Below are positions 17,929 through 27,495 of a stretch of DNA of 64,000 nt, one piece after another. The stretch comes from an uncultured Eubacteriales bacterium (lineage in GTDB: Bacteria; Bacillota; Clostridia; Oscillospirales; Acutalibacteraceae): positions 7,389-71,388 of the forward strand of contig CAKSJY010000006.1 in NCBI GenBank assembly GCA_934464585.1, in the 5' to 3' direction. Under the pieces are notes generated by a model. That model ran no database searches. It worked only from the letters and a program-made list of their open reading frames with translations, and was not told the DNA's origin. Every line of letters starts with the position of its first letter. The first letter of the stretch is position 1. Position numbers and translations under genes: made by a program.

Positions 17929-19248
17929 TTATGCTGTTTCACCGGTTGAACATTTTTTCATTTTTTTATTTATGCTTATCTTGGAAGGCTTTCTATTTAT
18001 ATCATATATTAGCTTAGCGTCATCATCTCCGTTTACCATACCAGGTGTGATAACAACTCTTTCAATTGTATGATCTGAAGGCACCTTATACATAAGATCA
18101 GACAAAAGTTCTTCCATAATAGACCGAAGTCCTCTGGCTCCTGTATGCCTATCTATAGCCTTCTTGGCCACAGCTTCTAAAGCTCCATCTTCAAATTCAA
18201 GATCTACATTATCTAAAGAAAACAACTTTTTGTATTGCTTAACTAGTGAATTCTTAGGCTCTGTTAATATTCTTACAAGTGCTTTCTGGTCAAGCCCTGA
18301 TAAATGTGTAAGAACAGGAAGCCTTCCAACAAGTTCCGGTATTAGTCCATACTTAACTAAATCCTGAGGTAAAATTTCCTTCATCCAGTCAGTTGTATTC
18401 ATTTCCTTTTTAGTTTTAATATCTGCACCGAATCCTATACTTGAAGAATCTCTGCGTTTTTCTACAGTTTTTTCTATACCATCAAAGGCTCCTGCACAAA
18501 TAAATAAAATATTAGAAGTATTAATTTGAATAAACTCTTGTTGTGGATGTTTTCTGCCTCCTTGAGGAGGTACATTCGAAACAGTTCCTTCCAAAATCTT
18601 AAGAAGAGCTTGTTGAACACCTTCGCCACTAACATCTCTTGTTATAGATGGATTCTCCGACTTTCTTGCAATTTTATCTATTTCATCAACATAGATAATA
18701 CCGTGTTCTGCTTTTTCTATATCAAAATCTGCTGCTTGAATAAGTCTTAAAAGGATATTTTCTACGTCCTCACCAACATATCCTGCTTCTGTTAAAGTTG
18801 TAGCATCAGCTATTGCGAAAGGAACATCTAAAATTTTAGCAAGCGTTTGAGCCAACAAAGTCTTACCTACGCCTGTCGGTCCCATGAGCAAAATATTACT
18901 TTTAGCAAGCTCTACATCATTGTTATCATTTCCAAAATGAATACGTTTGTAATGATTATAAACCGCTACTGAAAGAGAAATCTTTGCTTCTTCTTGACCA
19001 ATTACATATTCATCAAGCTTAGCCTTGATCTCCAATGGTTTCGGTAATATAAAACTATCATCTTTTGATTCTTTCTTATATTTAGAAGCAACCTTTTTAT
19101 CCTCGCTCAAGATTGACAAACATAGCTCAACGCATTCATCGCAAATGCATACACCAGGGCCGGCGATTAAACGCGCGGCCTGGTTTTGAGGTTTACCACA
19201 AAATGAGCAGTACAGATCTCTGTCGTTAGTTTCATCTTTTATAGACAT
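17929..19248 (-). CDS. clpX: ClpXP ATP-dependent unfoldase ClpX
   Basis: 439-aa AAA+ unfoldase that feeds substrates to ClpP. N-terminal zinc-binding domain with Cys14/Cys17 and Cys36/Cys39; Walker A GPTGVGKT (123-130); Walker B IIYVDEIDKI; pore loop GYVGEDVE; the ClpP-binding loop is likely IGFGAD. Lies 14 bases after clpP on the same strand, so the two are co-transcribed with tig. Confidence 0.97.
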   Translation of the reverse strand: MSIKDETNDRDLYCSFCGKPQNQAARLIAGPGVCICDECVELCLSILSEDKKVASKYKKESKDDSFILPKPLEIKAKLDEYVIGQEEAKISLSVAVYNHYKRIHFGNDNNDVELAKSNILLMGPTGVGKTLLAQTLAKILDVPFAIADATTLTEAGYVGEDVENILLRLIQAADFDIEKAEHGIIYVDEIDKIARKSENPSITRDVSGEGVQQALLKILEGTVSNVPPQGGRKHPQQEFIQINTSNILFICAGAFDGIEKTVEKRRDSSSIGFGADIKTKKEMNTTDWMKEILPQDLVKYGLIPELVGRLPVLTHLSGLDQKALVRILTEPKNSLVKQYKKLFSLDNVDLEFEDGALEAVAKKAIDRHTGARGLRSIMEELLSDLMYKVPSDHTIERVVITPGMVNGDDDAKLIYDINRKPSKISINKKMKKCSTGETA

Positions 19249-19262
19249 TTAATCACCAATCC

Positions 19263-19844
19263 CTATCGTTTATAGATAACCTTGTCTACAAGACCATACT
19301 TAACAGCCTGCTCTGCATCCATAAAGTTATCTCTTTCGGTATCTTTAGCGATCACTTCAATTGGTTGACCTGTTTTTTCTGCCAATATTGCATTTAATTT
19401 TTTCTTTGTTTCGATAATATGATCTGCATGAATCATGATATCAGTCGCTTGACCTTGAGCTCCGCCACTTGGCTGATGGATCATAATATCACTATTTGGT
19501 AAAGCAAACCTTTTACCTTTTGCTCCTGCCGCTAAAAGGAATGCTCCCATACTTGCTGCCATACCCATACAAATGGTAGATACATCACATTTTATATATT
19601 GCATTGTATCGTAGATAGACATACCGGCAGTTACCGATCCACCAGGGCTATTGATATAAAGGCTAATATCCTTAGAAGAATCTTGACCTTCTAAATAAAG
19701 CAATTGTGCAACTACCAAGCTTGCTGTTGTATTGTTTACCTCTTCTGTTAACATAATAATTCTATCGTTTAATAATCTTGAAAAAATATCATATGACCGT
19801 TCCCCACGGCTTGTTTGTTCTACAACATAAGGTACTAAACTCAT
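19263..19844 (-). CDS. clpP: ATP-dependent Clp protease proteolytic subunit ClpP
   Basis: 193-aa serine peptidase, tetradecamer partner of ClpX. Catalytic triad seen: Ser98 in GMAASMGAFL, His123 in MIHQPSGG, Asp172 in TERDNFM. N-terminal loop VPYVVEQTSRGERSYDI is typical. RBS GGAGGTGTTTCATA ahead of ATG. Order tig-clpP-clpX is widespread in bacteria. Confidence 0.97.
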   Translation of the reverse strand: MSLVPYVVEQTSRGERSYDIFSRLLNDRIIMLTEEVNNTTASLVVAQLLYLEGQDSSKDISLYINSPGGSVTAGMSIYDTMQYIKCDVSTICMGMAASMGAFLLAAGAKGKRFALPNSDIMIHQPSGGAQGQATDIMIHADHIIETKKKLNAILAEKTGQPIEVIAKDTERDNFMDAEQAVKYGLVDKVIYKR

Positions 19845-19913
19845 TATGAAACACCTCCACTAAAATCATAAATAGATATTTGACCTATTATTAGCTATTT
19901 ATTCAAAACAATA

Positions 19914-21200
19914 TTATTTTATAACAGCGCTTTTCTTTACTAAATCTATAGCCTTTTCTACTAGTATATCTTTTGCTAGTTCAGCCTCAGGAATTAAGCT
20001 CTTTATTTTTTCTACTTCCATCTTATATTGATCTGATATCTTTGAGTATTCATTTTTTATGTCTTCTTCTAAAGCAACTAAGTTTTCAAGCTTAGCAATC
20101 TTTTCAAGAGCTAGACGTAACTTAACTTGACGTTCTGCTTGAGGACGGAATGTATTGTTAAATGCTTCTTCATCCATTCCTGTATATTGCAAATATGTTT
20201 TTGTGTCTAAACCTTGAGAATGTAGATGATATTCAAATTCACGTGCAATTTCAGCTATTTTATGCTTAAACATTGCTTCAGGAATTTCACCTTCTACAGA
20301 ATCTATAACTTTAGCAATTATTTTGTTTTCGTTGTTGATCTCTGCCTTTTTCTTTGCATCTTCTAAAAGCTTATTTCTCAAATCTTGTTTATATTCTTCT
20401 AATGTATCAAATTCGCTTACATCTTTAGCAAACTCATCATCAAGTTCCGGTAATTCTTTGTTTTTAATTTCATGAAGCTTAATCTTAAATACAGTATCTT
20501 TGCCTGCTAGCTCTGCTGCTTGATAGTCTTCAGGGAAAGTAACATTTATGTCAAATTCATCTCCGGCATTATGACCAACGATTTGTTCTTCAAAACCAGG
20601 AATAAAGCTTCCTTGACCTAAAGTAAGATCATATTTTTCAGCTTTTCCACCTTCAAATGCTTTACCATCGCAGAAACCTTCAAAATCTATTACAGCTATG
20701 TCTCCATCTTGAGCAGCTCTATCTTCTACAGTTATAAGTCTTGCATTTCTCTCTTGCATAGATTTCAATTCATTTTCTACATCTTCATCTGTAACTTCTG
20801 CATTTTCGCCTTCAATTTCAATACCTTTATATTCTCCGACCGTAACATCAGGTTTTACTGTAACTGTTGCTTTAAATGTAAGACCGTCCTCTCCTACATT
20901 TACAATGTCTAATCCGATATGATCATCTATAACATCCAAGGAAGCTTCTTTAATTGCTTCATCAAGTGCAACAGGATATATTATATTTATAGCCTCTTCG
21001 TAAAAGACCTCTTTGCCATAACATTTCTCAATAAATGATTTTGGAGCTTTTCCTTTTCTAAATCCAGGAACAGTTATTCTGCCTGCTTCCTTTCTATATG
21101 CCTTTTCTAACGCCTCTTGAAACTGTTCTTTTGGGATTTCTATTTCAAGTTCGCACCTATTTGTTTCAACTTTATTTGTAGACTTTAAATTCATTTTCAA
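19914..21200 (-). CDS. tig: Trigger factor (ribosome-bound chaperone/PPIase)
   Basis: 428 aa. N-terminal ribosome-binding domain with the signature GFRKGKAPK (about 47-55), middle FKBP-like peptidyl-prolyl isomerase domain (DGDIAVIDFEGFCDGKAFEG, residues about 164-183) and a helical C-terminal chaperone domain. Binds nascent chains at the exit tunnel near L23. First gene of the tig-clpP-clpX block; RBS AGGAGGATAATT. Start ATG 21200; Met3 is an alternative with better spacing. Confidence 0.96.
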   Translation of the reverse strand: MKMNLKSTNKVETNRCELEIEIPKEQFQEALEKAYRKEAGRITVPGFRKGKAPKSFIEKCYGKEVFYEEAINIIYPVALDEAIKEASLDVIDDHIGLDIVNVGEDGLTFKATVTVKPDVTVGEYKGIEIEGENAEVTDEDVENELKSMQERNARLITVEDRAAQDGDIAVIDFEGFCDGKAFEGGKAEKYDLTLGQGSFIPGFEEQIVGHNAGDEFDINVTFPEDYQAAELAGKDTVFKIKLHEIKNKELPELDDEFAKDVSEFDTLEEYKQDLRNKLLEDAKKKAEINNENKIIAKVIDSVEGEIPEAMFKHKIAEIAREFEYHLHSQGLDTKTYLQYTGMDEEAFNNTFRPQAERQVKLRLALEKIAKLENLVALEEDIKNEYSKISDQYKMEVEKIKSLIPEAELAKDILVEKAIDLVKKSAVIK

Positions 21201-21414
21201 TTATCCTCCTAAAAATGCAATATATCTTTTTTATTATATCACATACAAAATAAAATTTCTACCACTTTTAAAGCAGTAGAATCAATGTAGTTATATAATT
21301 ATAATCGATATGATTCTAAAAAGCAAAAAGTCATTTAACACATCAAATAATCACCAGGAAAAACAATATTTTTCTGGTTTTGTAAGCTCTTAAAAATAAA
21401 ATTATAAATTCCCC

Positions 21415-21443
21415 TTGTTTTTAGAAATTAAATATTGTATAAT
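21415..21443 (+). promoter_or_regulatory. Promoter of SRP RNA
   Basis: TTGTTT at 21415-21420, 17-base spacer, perfect TATAAT at 21438-21443, placing the start of transcription near 21450 just ahead of the SRP RNA. Confidence 0.6.
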
Positions 21444-21482
21444 CATAAATATAGTTAAGCAAGATAGTTTATCATGCATTTC

Positions 21483-21601
21483 AGTATACGGATAGATGGG
21501 CGCTGTACGACAAGGCGTTGTGAATCATGTCAGGTGGGGAACCAAGCAGCATTAAGCAAAGTTGCATTGTGCGCTGCAGTTAGTCTGTTTGTCCGTATAA
21601 T
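21483..21601 (+). ncRNA. ffs: Signal recognition particle RNA (small 4.5S/scRNA type)
   Basis: Scaffold for Ffh in co-translational targeting. The conserved apical domain is present as GTCAGGTGGGGAACCAAGCAGC-like sequence (21538-21559): symmetric loop CAGG...AAGCAG, a GG/CC pair and GGAA tetraloop. The ends close by TATACGGA (21484-21491) with TCCGTATA (21592-21599), and arms GGGCGC/GCGCTG further fold. Length about 118 nt indicates the small form without an Alu domain. Located before dnaX as scr is in Bacillus. Confidence 0.9.
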
Positions 21602-21654
21602 AAAGTGCATGAACTCTGTTCTTGCTTTATTTATTTTTAAAGGAGGTCTGATTT

Positions 21655-23283
21655 TTGTATCAGGCATTATACAGAAAGTGGAGACCTAAAGTTTTTTCTG
21701 ATGTAGTCGGGCAACCTCAGGTAACAAAAACCTTAAAAAACGAAATACAATTAGGAAGACTTTCTCATGCATATTTGTTTACCGGATCAAGGGGTACAGG
21801 AAAGACCTCCTGCGCTAAAATTTTAGCCAAAGCGATAAACTGCTTAAATATTCAAAACGGAGATCCTTGTGGTAAGTGTGAAATATGCTTAGGAATTGAC
21901 AACGGATCTATTTTAGATGTAGTTGAAATAGATGCAGCAAGTAACAATGGTGTCGAAAATATAAGAGCACTTCGTGAAGAAGCCTCCTTTACACCGTCAT
22001 CAGCAAAATTTCGTGTTTATATTATAGACGAAGTTCATATGCTTTCTATCGGTGCATTTAATGCTCTTTTAAAAATTCTAGAAGAACCACCAAAACACGT
22101 AGTTTTTATATTGGCAACAACCGAAGTTCATAAGATTCCGGATACAATCTTGTCTAGATGCCAAAGATTTGATTTTCACAAAATAGACTCAACATCAATG
22201 GTAGAGCGCATTAAATATATTTGTAATCAAGAAGGTAAAACTATTGATGACGATGCCGCTTTAATGATATCTAGGCTATCTGACGGAGCATTAAGAGATG
22301 CTCTCTCCCTCCTTGATCAATGCTTTTCTAAAGGAGATCATATAACCTACAGTATTGTAGAGAACACTGCAGGCTTATCAGGCAACAGCCATATATTCTC
22401 GCTTTGCGAGTATATTATAACTCAAAATAATTTTGAAGCACTAACCCTTATTTCTAAGTTAAATGAATCTTCTAAGGATATGGAAAAATTATTATGTGAG
22501 CTTTTGGGCCACTTTAGAAATTTAATGCTTTTCAAAACAATCAATGATCCATCAAGCCTCGTTTCATTGTCTAAGGATGAATTTGAAACTTTATCAAACC
22601 AGGCAAAGAAATTATCTTTAGAAGAAATAATTTATATAATAGATTCTATTCAAAATTCTATTTCAAGGATGTCCCTTGGTATAAACAAGAGAATTGAGAC
22701 TGAAATGTGTATTGTTAAATTATGTTCACCTCAACTAAATGATACAAACCTATCTTTGTTAGACAGAATCTCCAAACTTGAACGAGCAATTAAGTCTGGA
22801 AGTATAAATGTTACCAACTCCCAAAATACTACTTCAACCGAAATAAAGCATACTAACAAAAATGATGTGGTTAAACAAGCTCCTGTTTCGACCAAGGAAC
22901 CCGAGAAAAAGATTTCTAATACTGAACAGTCTCCCACTAAAAGCATTGAAGATATCCAAAAAGATGCTGTAAAAATGAATGATTGGCCGGAAATTTTAAA
23001 GGTATTAAAAAACTCTTCAAGATCAATCGCTACAGCCTTTAACGGCTCGGTTGCATATGTAAGTGGCAACTTTGTTTTAATCGATGCTCCAAACTCTTTA
23101 GCATTTGAGCTCTTGAGAAAATCTGCTGGACGTGATAAAATGCGAATAGCTATTAAAGAAATAACCGGCAAAACATACAAGCTGGGTCCGTATAAACCTC
23201 AAAATAAAGAAGTCATCACTGATCCTTTAGATGACTTGGTTAAACGGGCAGAAAATAGCGATATTTCTTTAACTAAAATATAA
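21655..23283 (+). CDS. dnaX: DNA polymerase III subunits gamma/tau
   Basis: 542-aa clamp-loader ATPase. Seen: N-terminal YQALYRKWRPKVFSDVVGQ, Walker A GSRGTGKT (44-51), zinc Cys residues 63, 72, 75 and 78 (DPCGKCEIC), DEVHMLS (Walker B), sensor/arginine finger LSRCQRFDF, and a variable polar region (about 400-440) before a C-terminal tau-like domain. TTG start placed 7 bases after AAAGGAGG; ATG-type upstream starts would have to read through the SRP RNA. Overlaps nothing and is followed 5-20 bases later by ebfC. Confidence 0.96.
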   Translation: MYQALYRKWRPKVFSDVVGQPQVTKTLKNEIQLGRLSHAYLFTGSRGTGKTSCAKILAKAINCLNIQNGDPCGKCEICLGIDNGSILDVVEIDAASNNGVENIRALREEASFTPSSAKFRVYIIDEVHMLSIGAFNALLKILEEPPKHVVFILATTEVHKIPDTILSRCQRFDFHKIDSTSMVERIKYICNQEGKTIDDDAALMISRLSDGALRDALSLLDQCFSKGDHITYSIVENTAGLSGNSHIFSLCEYIITQNNFEALTLISKLNESSKDMEKLLCELLGHFRNLMLFKTINDPSSLVSLSKDEFETLSNQAKKLSLEEIIYIIDSIQNSISRMSLGINKRIETEMCIVKLCSPQLNDTNLSLLDRISKLERAIKSGSINVTNSQNTTSTEIKHTNKNDVVKQAPVSTKEPEKKISNTEQSPTKSIEDIQKDAVKMNDWPEILKVLKNSSRSIATAFNGSVAYVSGNFVLIDAPNSLAFELLRKSAGRDKMRIAIKEITGKTYKLGPYKPQNKEVITDPLDDLVKRAENSDISLTKI

Positions 23284-23302
23284 CTTAATGGAGGATAAAA
23301 TT

Positions 23303-23650
23303 ATGAAAGCAAGATTACCAAAAGGAATGGGCGGAGGACTTGGAAACTTTCAACAATTAGCTCAAAAAGCACAAAAAATGCAAGAGGATATGCAGGCCGC
23401 AACAGATAAATTGGACGAAAAAGAATATACTACAACTTCCGGAGGCGGTGCTGTTACTGTTAAAATAAACGGCAAGCTTGAAGTATTAAATATTGATATT
23501 AAACCTGAGGTTGTAGACCCTGAAGATATCGAAATGTTATCAGATTTAATAATTGCTGCTACTAATGAGGCTATAAGACAAGCAACATCTGAAAAACAAG
23601 CTGTTGTCGATAACCTTTCTGGTGGTTTAAGTATACCGGGGCTATTTTAA
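23303..23650 (+). CDS. Nucleoid-associated protein, YbaB/EbfC family
   Basis: Small DNA-binding dimer (115 aa) that coats DNA. Seen: MKARLPKGMGGGLGNFQQLAQKAQKMQEDM, then GGAVTVKINGKLEVLNIDIKPEVVDPED, standard for the family. I start at ATG 23303, as GGAGG lies 8 bases ahead; an in-frame ATG at 23288 overlaps the RBS itself. Between dnaX and recR, its canonical place. Confidence 0.95.
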   Translation: MKARLPKGMGGGLGNFQQLAQKAQKMQEDMQAATDKLDEKEYTTTSGGGAVTVKINGKLEVLNIDIKPEVVDPEDIEMLSDLIIAATNEAIRQATSEKQAVVDNLSGGLSIPGLF

Positions 23651-23652
23651 TT

Positions 23653-24258
23653 ATGGCTGAATATAACGTTGCCCCCCTTTCTACTCTTATTGATAAGTTT
23701 GAAAGCTTACCAGGAATAGGAAGAAAATCCGCCACTAGGCTGGCCTATCATGTTTTAAAAATGACCAAAAAAGATGCCGAAGCCTTTTCTGCTGCTATTT
23801 TAGAGGCCCATGCAAAAATTCATTACTGCAAAAAATGCTGCAATCTTACCGATTCTGAAATTTGCTCTATATGCAAAGATGAATCCAGAGATCAATCTAT
23901 AATTTGCGTTGTTGAGGATCCTAAAGATGTAATAGCTTTTGAGAGAACCCAGGAATATCATGCATTATATCATGTATTACACGGAGTGATTTCGCCTCTT
24001 AATGGTATAGGTCCTGATCAAATATATATAAAAGAATTACTTGCAAGAATTAATTCTTCAAATAACATAAAAGAAATTATTATGGCTACTAACCCTACCG
24101 TTGAGGGCGAGGCAACAGCTATGTATATATCAAAATTATTGCGACCTATGGATATTAAAGTAAGCAGGCTTGCATATGGTATCCCTGTCGGTGGAACACT
24201 GGAATATGCAGATGAAGTAACTCTAACAAGAGCTATTGAAGGACGAAGTATACTTTAA
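23653..24258 (+). CDS. recR: Recombination mediator protein RecR
   Basis: 201 aa. Helix-hairpin-helix LPGIGRKSATRLAYHVL (about 18-34), Cys4 zinc finger CKKCCNLTDSEICSIC (about 57-72), Toprim domain IICVVEDPKDVIAFERT and a C-terminal ending VTLTRAIEGR. Works with RecO/RecF in daughter-strand gap repair. Two bases separate it from ebfC. In Bacillus yaaL and bofA come next; here a strong terminator follows. Confidence 0.96.
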   Translation: MAEYNVAPLSTLIDKFESLPGIGRKSATRLAYHVLKMTKKDAEAFSAAILEAHAKIHYCKKCCNLTDSEICSICKDESRDQSIICVVEDPKDVIAFERTQEYHALYHVLHGVISPLNGIGPDQIYIKELLARINSSNNIKEIIMATNPTVEGEATAMYISKLLRPMDIKVSRLAYGIPVGGTLEYADEVTLTRAIEGRSIL

Positions 24259-24287
24259 TTTTTCAATGTAAATTCCTTTTAATATTA

Positions 24288-24325
24288 ATGTCGGTAGTAC
24301 TTTAAAGTACTACCGACATTTTTGC
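24288..24325 (+). terminator. Terminator after recR
   Basis: Perfect inverted repeat ATGTCGGTAGTACTTTA / TAAAGTACTACCGACAT followed by TTTTT. Confidence 0.92.
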
Positions 24326-24390
24326 ATATTTTTTTGCACCTTGTAATACAAATTATTATAAGACGTAAGATTAAAAGGAGCATTAAGTTT

Positions 24391-25644
24391 ATGGACAAGA
24401 AATTTATTAAAAGGATAGTTCCTCTATTTCTTTGTATATCTTTACTTTTCGGTACAATTATAGTATCTGCCAAGAATAATACTGAAAAGGCAGCAAGTCC
24501 TGAATATAACAAAACAATTCCTACCTCTAATTATGACTATAACATAAAAGACGGAGAGGTAAAGGCTGTTTGGGTACCATTCATGTCACTTGAAAGCAAA
24601 GACAATTGCTATACAGAAGAAAACTTTAAACAACGGTTTGATAATATAGTTGAAGAATCCAAAAAGTATTCTATTAATACATTGATAGTTCATGTACGAC
24701 CATTCGGTGATTCAATGTATAAATCTGATATATTTCCGTGGTCTCATATATTAACCGGTACTCAAGGAAACGACCCCGGATTTGACCCTCTAGAATATAT
24801 GATAAATAAAACCCACAGTGAAAATATGGCTTTTCACGCATGGGTTAATCCTCTTAGAATACAATCAAACAATACACCCGGAATTTTAGCAGATTGTAAC
24901 TTATATAACAAATGGCGAAATGACTCAGATCAATCAAATGATAAGTGGGTTCTGGACCTAAATAACAATAAATTTTTAAATCCATGCTATCCGGAAGTAC
25001 GAAAAATTATAATAGACGGAATCAAAGAAATAGTCGAAAATTATCCGGTTGACGGAATACACTTTGATGACTATTTCTACCCTACAGACCACATGGATTT
25101 TGACAAAGAATCATACAATGAATACCTATCTTCTTTAAGCCAAACCGCTATACCATTATCACAAGAGGAATGGCGAATTGCAAATATAAACTCATTAATA
25201 AGCGGAACATACAGTGAGATTAAGAGTATCAATCCTAACGTACAATTCGGTATTTCTCCTCAGGCAAATATTAATAATGATATTAAAATGAGCGCAGATA
25301 TATACACATGGGCAAGCAAAAACGGTTATGTTGATTACTTATGCCCTCAATTATATGTAAACTTTGATAATCCCGTATTATCATACGACAAAGCAGCAAA
25401 GCAATGGCGTGATGCTATAACTAATCCAAATATAAAGTATTACATAGGTCTTGGACTATACAAGGCAGGATCCGATAAATATGATAATGGCACTTGGAAG
25501 TCCGCTGATAATATTATTCAAAAACAAGTAGAATATGGGCGCGATTCTGGTTGCAATGGCTTTATGTTATACTCCTGGGATTTTTTAAATAACAGTCAGA
25601 CATCAGAAGAGGTAAGCAATGCCATGAAGGTATTCAATAACTAA
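24391..25644 (+). CDS. Secreted glycoside-hydrolase-like protein (GHL10 / DUF187, YngK type)
   Basis: 417 aa with signal peptide KFIKRIVPLFLCISLLFGTI (residues about 4-23). Then a TIM-barrel typical of the GHL10 family: VKAVWVPFMS, INTLIVHVRPFGDSMY, FHAWVNPLRI, VDGIHFDDYFYP (acidic pair at the barrel end), QFGISPQANI and GFMLYSWDF. Likely acts on a wall or polysaccharide substrate; the family's activity is poorly known. I use ATG 24391, directly behind AAAAGGAGCATTAAGTTT, and not the longer frame starting in the preceding terminator. Its last codons overlap mtaB's end by 4 bases (convergent). Confidence 0.88.
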   Translation: MDKKFIKRIVPLFLCISLLFGTIIVSAKNNTEKAASPEYNKTIPTSNYDYNIKDGEVKAVWVPFMSLESKDNCYTEENFKQRFDNIVEESKKYSINTLIVHVRPFGDSMYKSDIFPWSHILTGTQGNDPGFDPLEYMINKTHSENMAFHAWVNPLRIQSNNTPGILADCNLYNKWRNDSDQSNDKWVLDLNNNKFLNPCYPEVRKIIIDGIKEIVENYPVDGIHFDDYFYPTDHMDFDKESYNEYLSSLSQTAIPLSQEEWRIANINSLISGTYSEIKSINPNVQFGISPQANINNDIKMSADIYTWASKNGYVDYLCPQLYVNFDNPVLSYDKAAKQWRDAITNPNIKYYIGLGLYKAGSDKYDNGTWKSADNIIQKQVEYGRDSGCNGFMLYSWDFLNNSQTSEEVSNAMKVFNN

Positions 25645-26930
25645 GATATTATTTCAGAAACACAATAGTCACCATTAGCACTTATTATTTTAACATTAAG
25701 AGCCTTTCCCTTAATGTTAACATCACTTTTTACTCTAACTGGAGTATAATTCTTGGTATATCCTTCATATATATTTAAATCCGGATTTGTCTCAAAAAGC
25801 ACACTTTCTATCTTTCCTACTTGCAAATCTAAAAAGTCTTTTCGCGTTTTATTTGTAGTTTCAATCATTTTTTGACTTCTAAGTTTCTTTTCTGCATTTG
25901 TAATCTGATTTTCAAAATTTGCAGCCCTTGTTCCGGGACGTATAGAATACGGAAAAACGTGGACTTTCGCAAATCCAACCTTTTTGGCAAACTCTAATGA
26001 TTTGCTAAATTCTTCTTCTGTTTCACCCGGAAATCCAACCATTATATCTGTAGTTATCGACGGATTATCAAAATACTTCCTTATATTTTGCACTATCTCA
26101 AAATACTCAGAAGAGTCATAATGTCTATTCATACGTTTTAATGTTTCATCACAACCGCTCTGTAGCGACAAGTGAAATTGCGGACAAAACTTAGGCTCAG
26201 CAGCTAATCTTTTAATAGTTTCTTCACTTATCTGATCAGGTTCCAAAGAGCTTAATCTAACCCTTTCGATCTTATCTATTTTGCATATATTTTCAACCAC
26301 ATCACATAAGTTTTCATTTTCCGAAGTATTATATGCAGAAAGATTGATCCCTGACAATACAATTTCTTTGTATCCCTTATCAGCTAATGATTTGACTTCT
26401 TCTATTATATCAACCATTGGCTTTGATCTTACTCTACCCCTTGCATATGGTATAATGCAATAGGAACAAAACCTATTACATCCATCCTCAATTTTAACAA
26501 ATGCCCTTGTACGTTCATAAAAATCGTTTATCTCCATCTTTTCAAATTTTTCACCGTTTTCATGAGGTACAATATCAACAATCTTTTCATTTGATAGAAT
26601 AAATCTATTTATATAGTCAATAATCTTCATACGATTTGAATTTCCAAGTATAATATCAGCTTCCAATAGCTCTGCAATTTCAGGGAATGCTTGTGGCATA
26701 CATCCAGTTAAAACCAAAATCGCACCTGGATTTTCCCTACGTATTTTATGTAGAATTTGTCGAGCCTTTTGGTCACTCTTAGCTGTTACAGTACATGAAT
26801 TGACTATAACTATATCAGCTCCTTCCCAAGAGTCTATATACTCAAATCCTGCAGAAACGATTTTGTCATGCATCGCTTCAGATTCATATTGGTTGACTTT
26901 ACAGCCTAATGTTATTATAAAAAATTTCAT
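25641..26930 (-). CDS. mtaB: tRNA (N6-threonylcarbamoyladenosine37-C2)-methylthiotransferase MtaB
   Basis: 429-aa radical SAM enzyme that adds a methylthio group to t6A37 of tRNAs decoding ANN codons. Seen: N-terminal UPF0004 domain ITLGCKVNQYESEAM with Cys10 and further Cys at VNSCTVT and LTGCMPQ (second 4Fe-4S), radical SAM CNRFCSYC, and a C-terminal TRAM-like domain. The N-terminal GCKVNQYES pattern separates MtaB from MiaB. RBS GGAGAACAAA ahead of ATG. Confidence 0.93.
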   Translation of the reverse strand: MKFFIITLGCKVNQYESEAMHDKIVSAGFEYIDSWEGADIVIVNSCTVTAKSDQKARQILHKIRRENPGAILVLTGCMPQAFPEIAELLEADIILGNSNRMKIIDYINRFILSNEKIVDIVPHENGEKFEKMEINDFYERTRAFVKIEDGCNRFCSYCIIPYARGRVRSKPMVDIIEEVKSLADKGYKEIVLSGINLSAYNTSENENLCDVVENICKIDKIERVRLSSLEPDQISEETIKRLAAEPKFCPQFHLSLQSGCDETLKRMNRHYDSSEYFEIVQNIRKYFDNPSITTDIMVGFPGETEEEFSKSLEFAKKVGFAKVHVFPYSIRPGTRAANFENQITNAEKKLRSQKMIETTNKTRKDFLDLQVGKIESVLFETNPDLNIYEGYTKNYTPVRVKSDVNIKGKALNVKIISANGDYCVSEIIS

Positions 26931-27053
26931 TTTGTTCTCCTTTATACGATTTTATAAATTATAAAATCTTTTTGCTTGACCTTAGGTTGTTTAACTGCTA
27001 TATTATTATTAAGGTGTCAAAAGATTTAATTATATTAAACTGGAGGTAGTAAT

Positions 27054-27287
27054 ATGTATTCAGCAAATATCTCTTTATCTAGTATAGAAACTGTCAAAAA
27101 ATTTGTCAATATTGCAAATAAATATGATTTTCAAATTCTTCTTCATTCCGATAAATATATAATAAACGGAAAATCTATAATGGGTATATTTAGCCTTGAT
27201 TTATCGAAGCCTGTAAGACTTGAAATTGAAAGTGACTGTACTGAAGAATTCAAAAAAGATATTGCACCATTTCTTATTTCAGATTAA
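27054..27287 (+). CDS. HPr-like protein lacking the phosphorylatable histidine
   Basis: 77 aa in the PTS HPr fold: the conserved SIMGIFSLDL segment (Ser46-site region of HPr) is clear, preceded by KKFVNIANKYDFQILLHSDKYIINGK. The His15-containing motif at the N-terminus is replaced by ISLSSIETVKKFV without His, so it cannot relay phosphate from enzyme I. Such proteins may act like Crh in catabolite control, which needs only the serine; that is inference. Strong RBS ACTGGAGGTAGTAAT. Stands alone, ended by a hairpin. Confidence 0.75.
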   Translation: MYSANISLSSIETVKKFVNIANKYDFQILLHSDKYIINGKSIMGIFSLDLSKPVRLEIESDCTEEFKKDIAPFLISD

Positions 27288-27323
27288 TTTTTAAAGGCAT
27301 TCAAATTTAATTGTACATTATAT

Positions 27324-27377
27324 CAAAAGTCTATCTTATTTGTGGAATATGTTTCTACATTTAGATAGACTTTTGTT
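27324..27377 (+). terminator. Terminator after the HPr-like gene
   Basis: CAAAAGTCTATC ... GATAGACTTTTG with a 28-base partly paired centre, T-rich tail. Confidence 0.7.
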
Positions 27378-27495
27378 TATTTTAGATTACTGTCTATAAC
27401 CTTTTTGATTTAAATTCACAGACTTTGACAGTCACTTCTTATCATGCTATAATATTTTTTTAAGTTTATAAACATAAGGGGTTGATTTTAAAACA

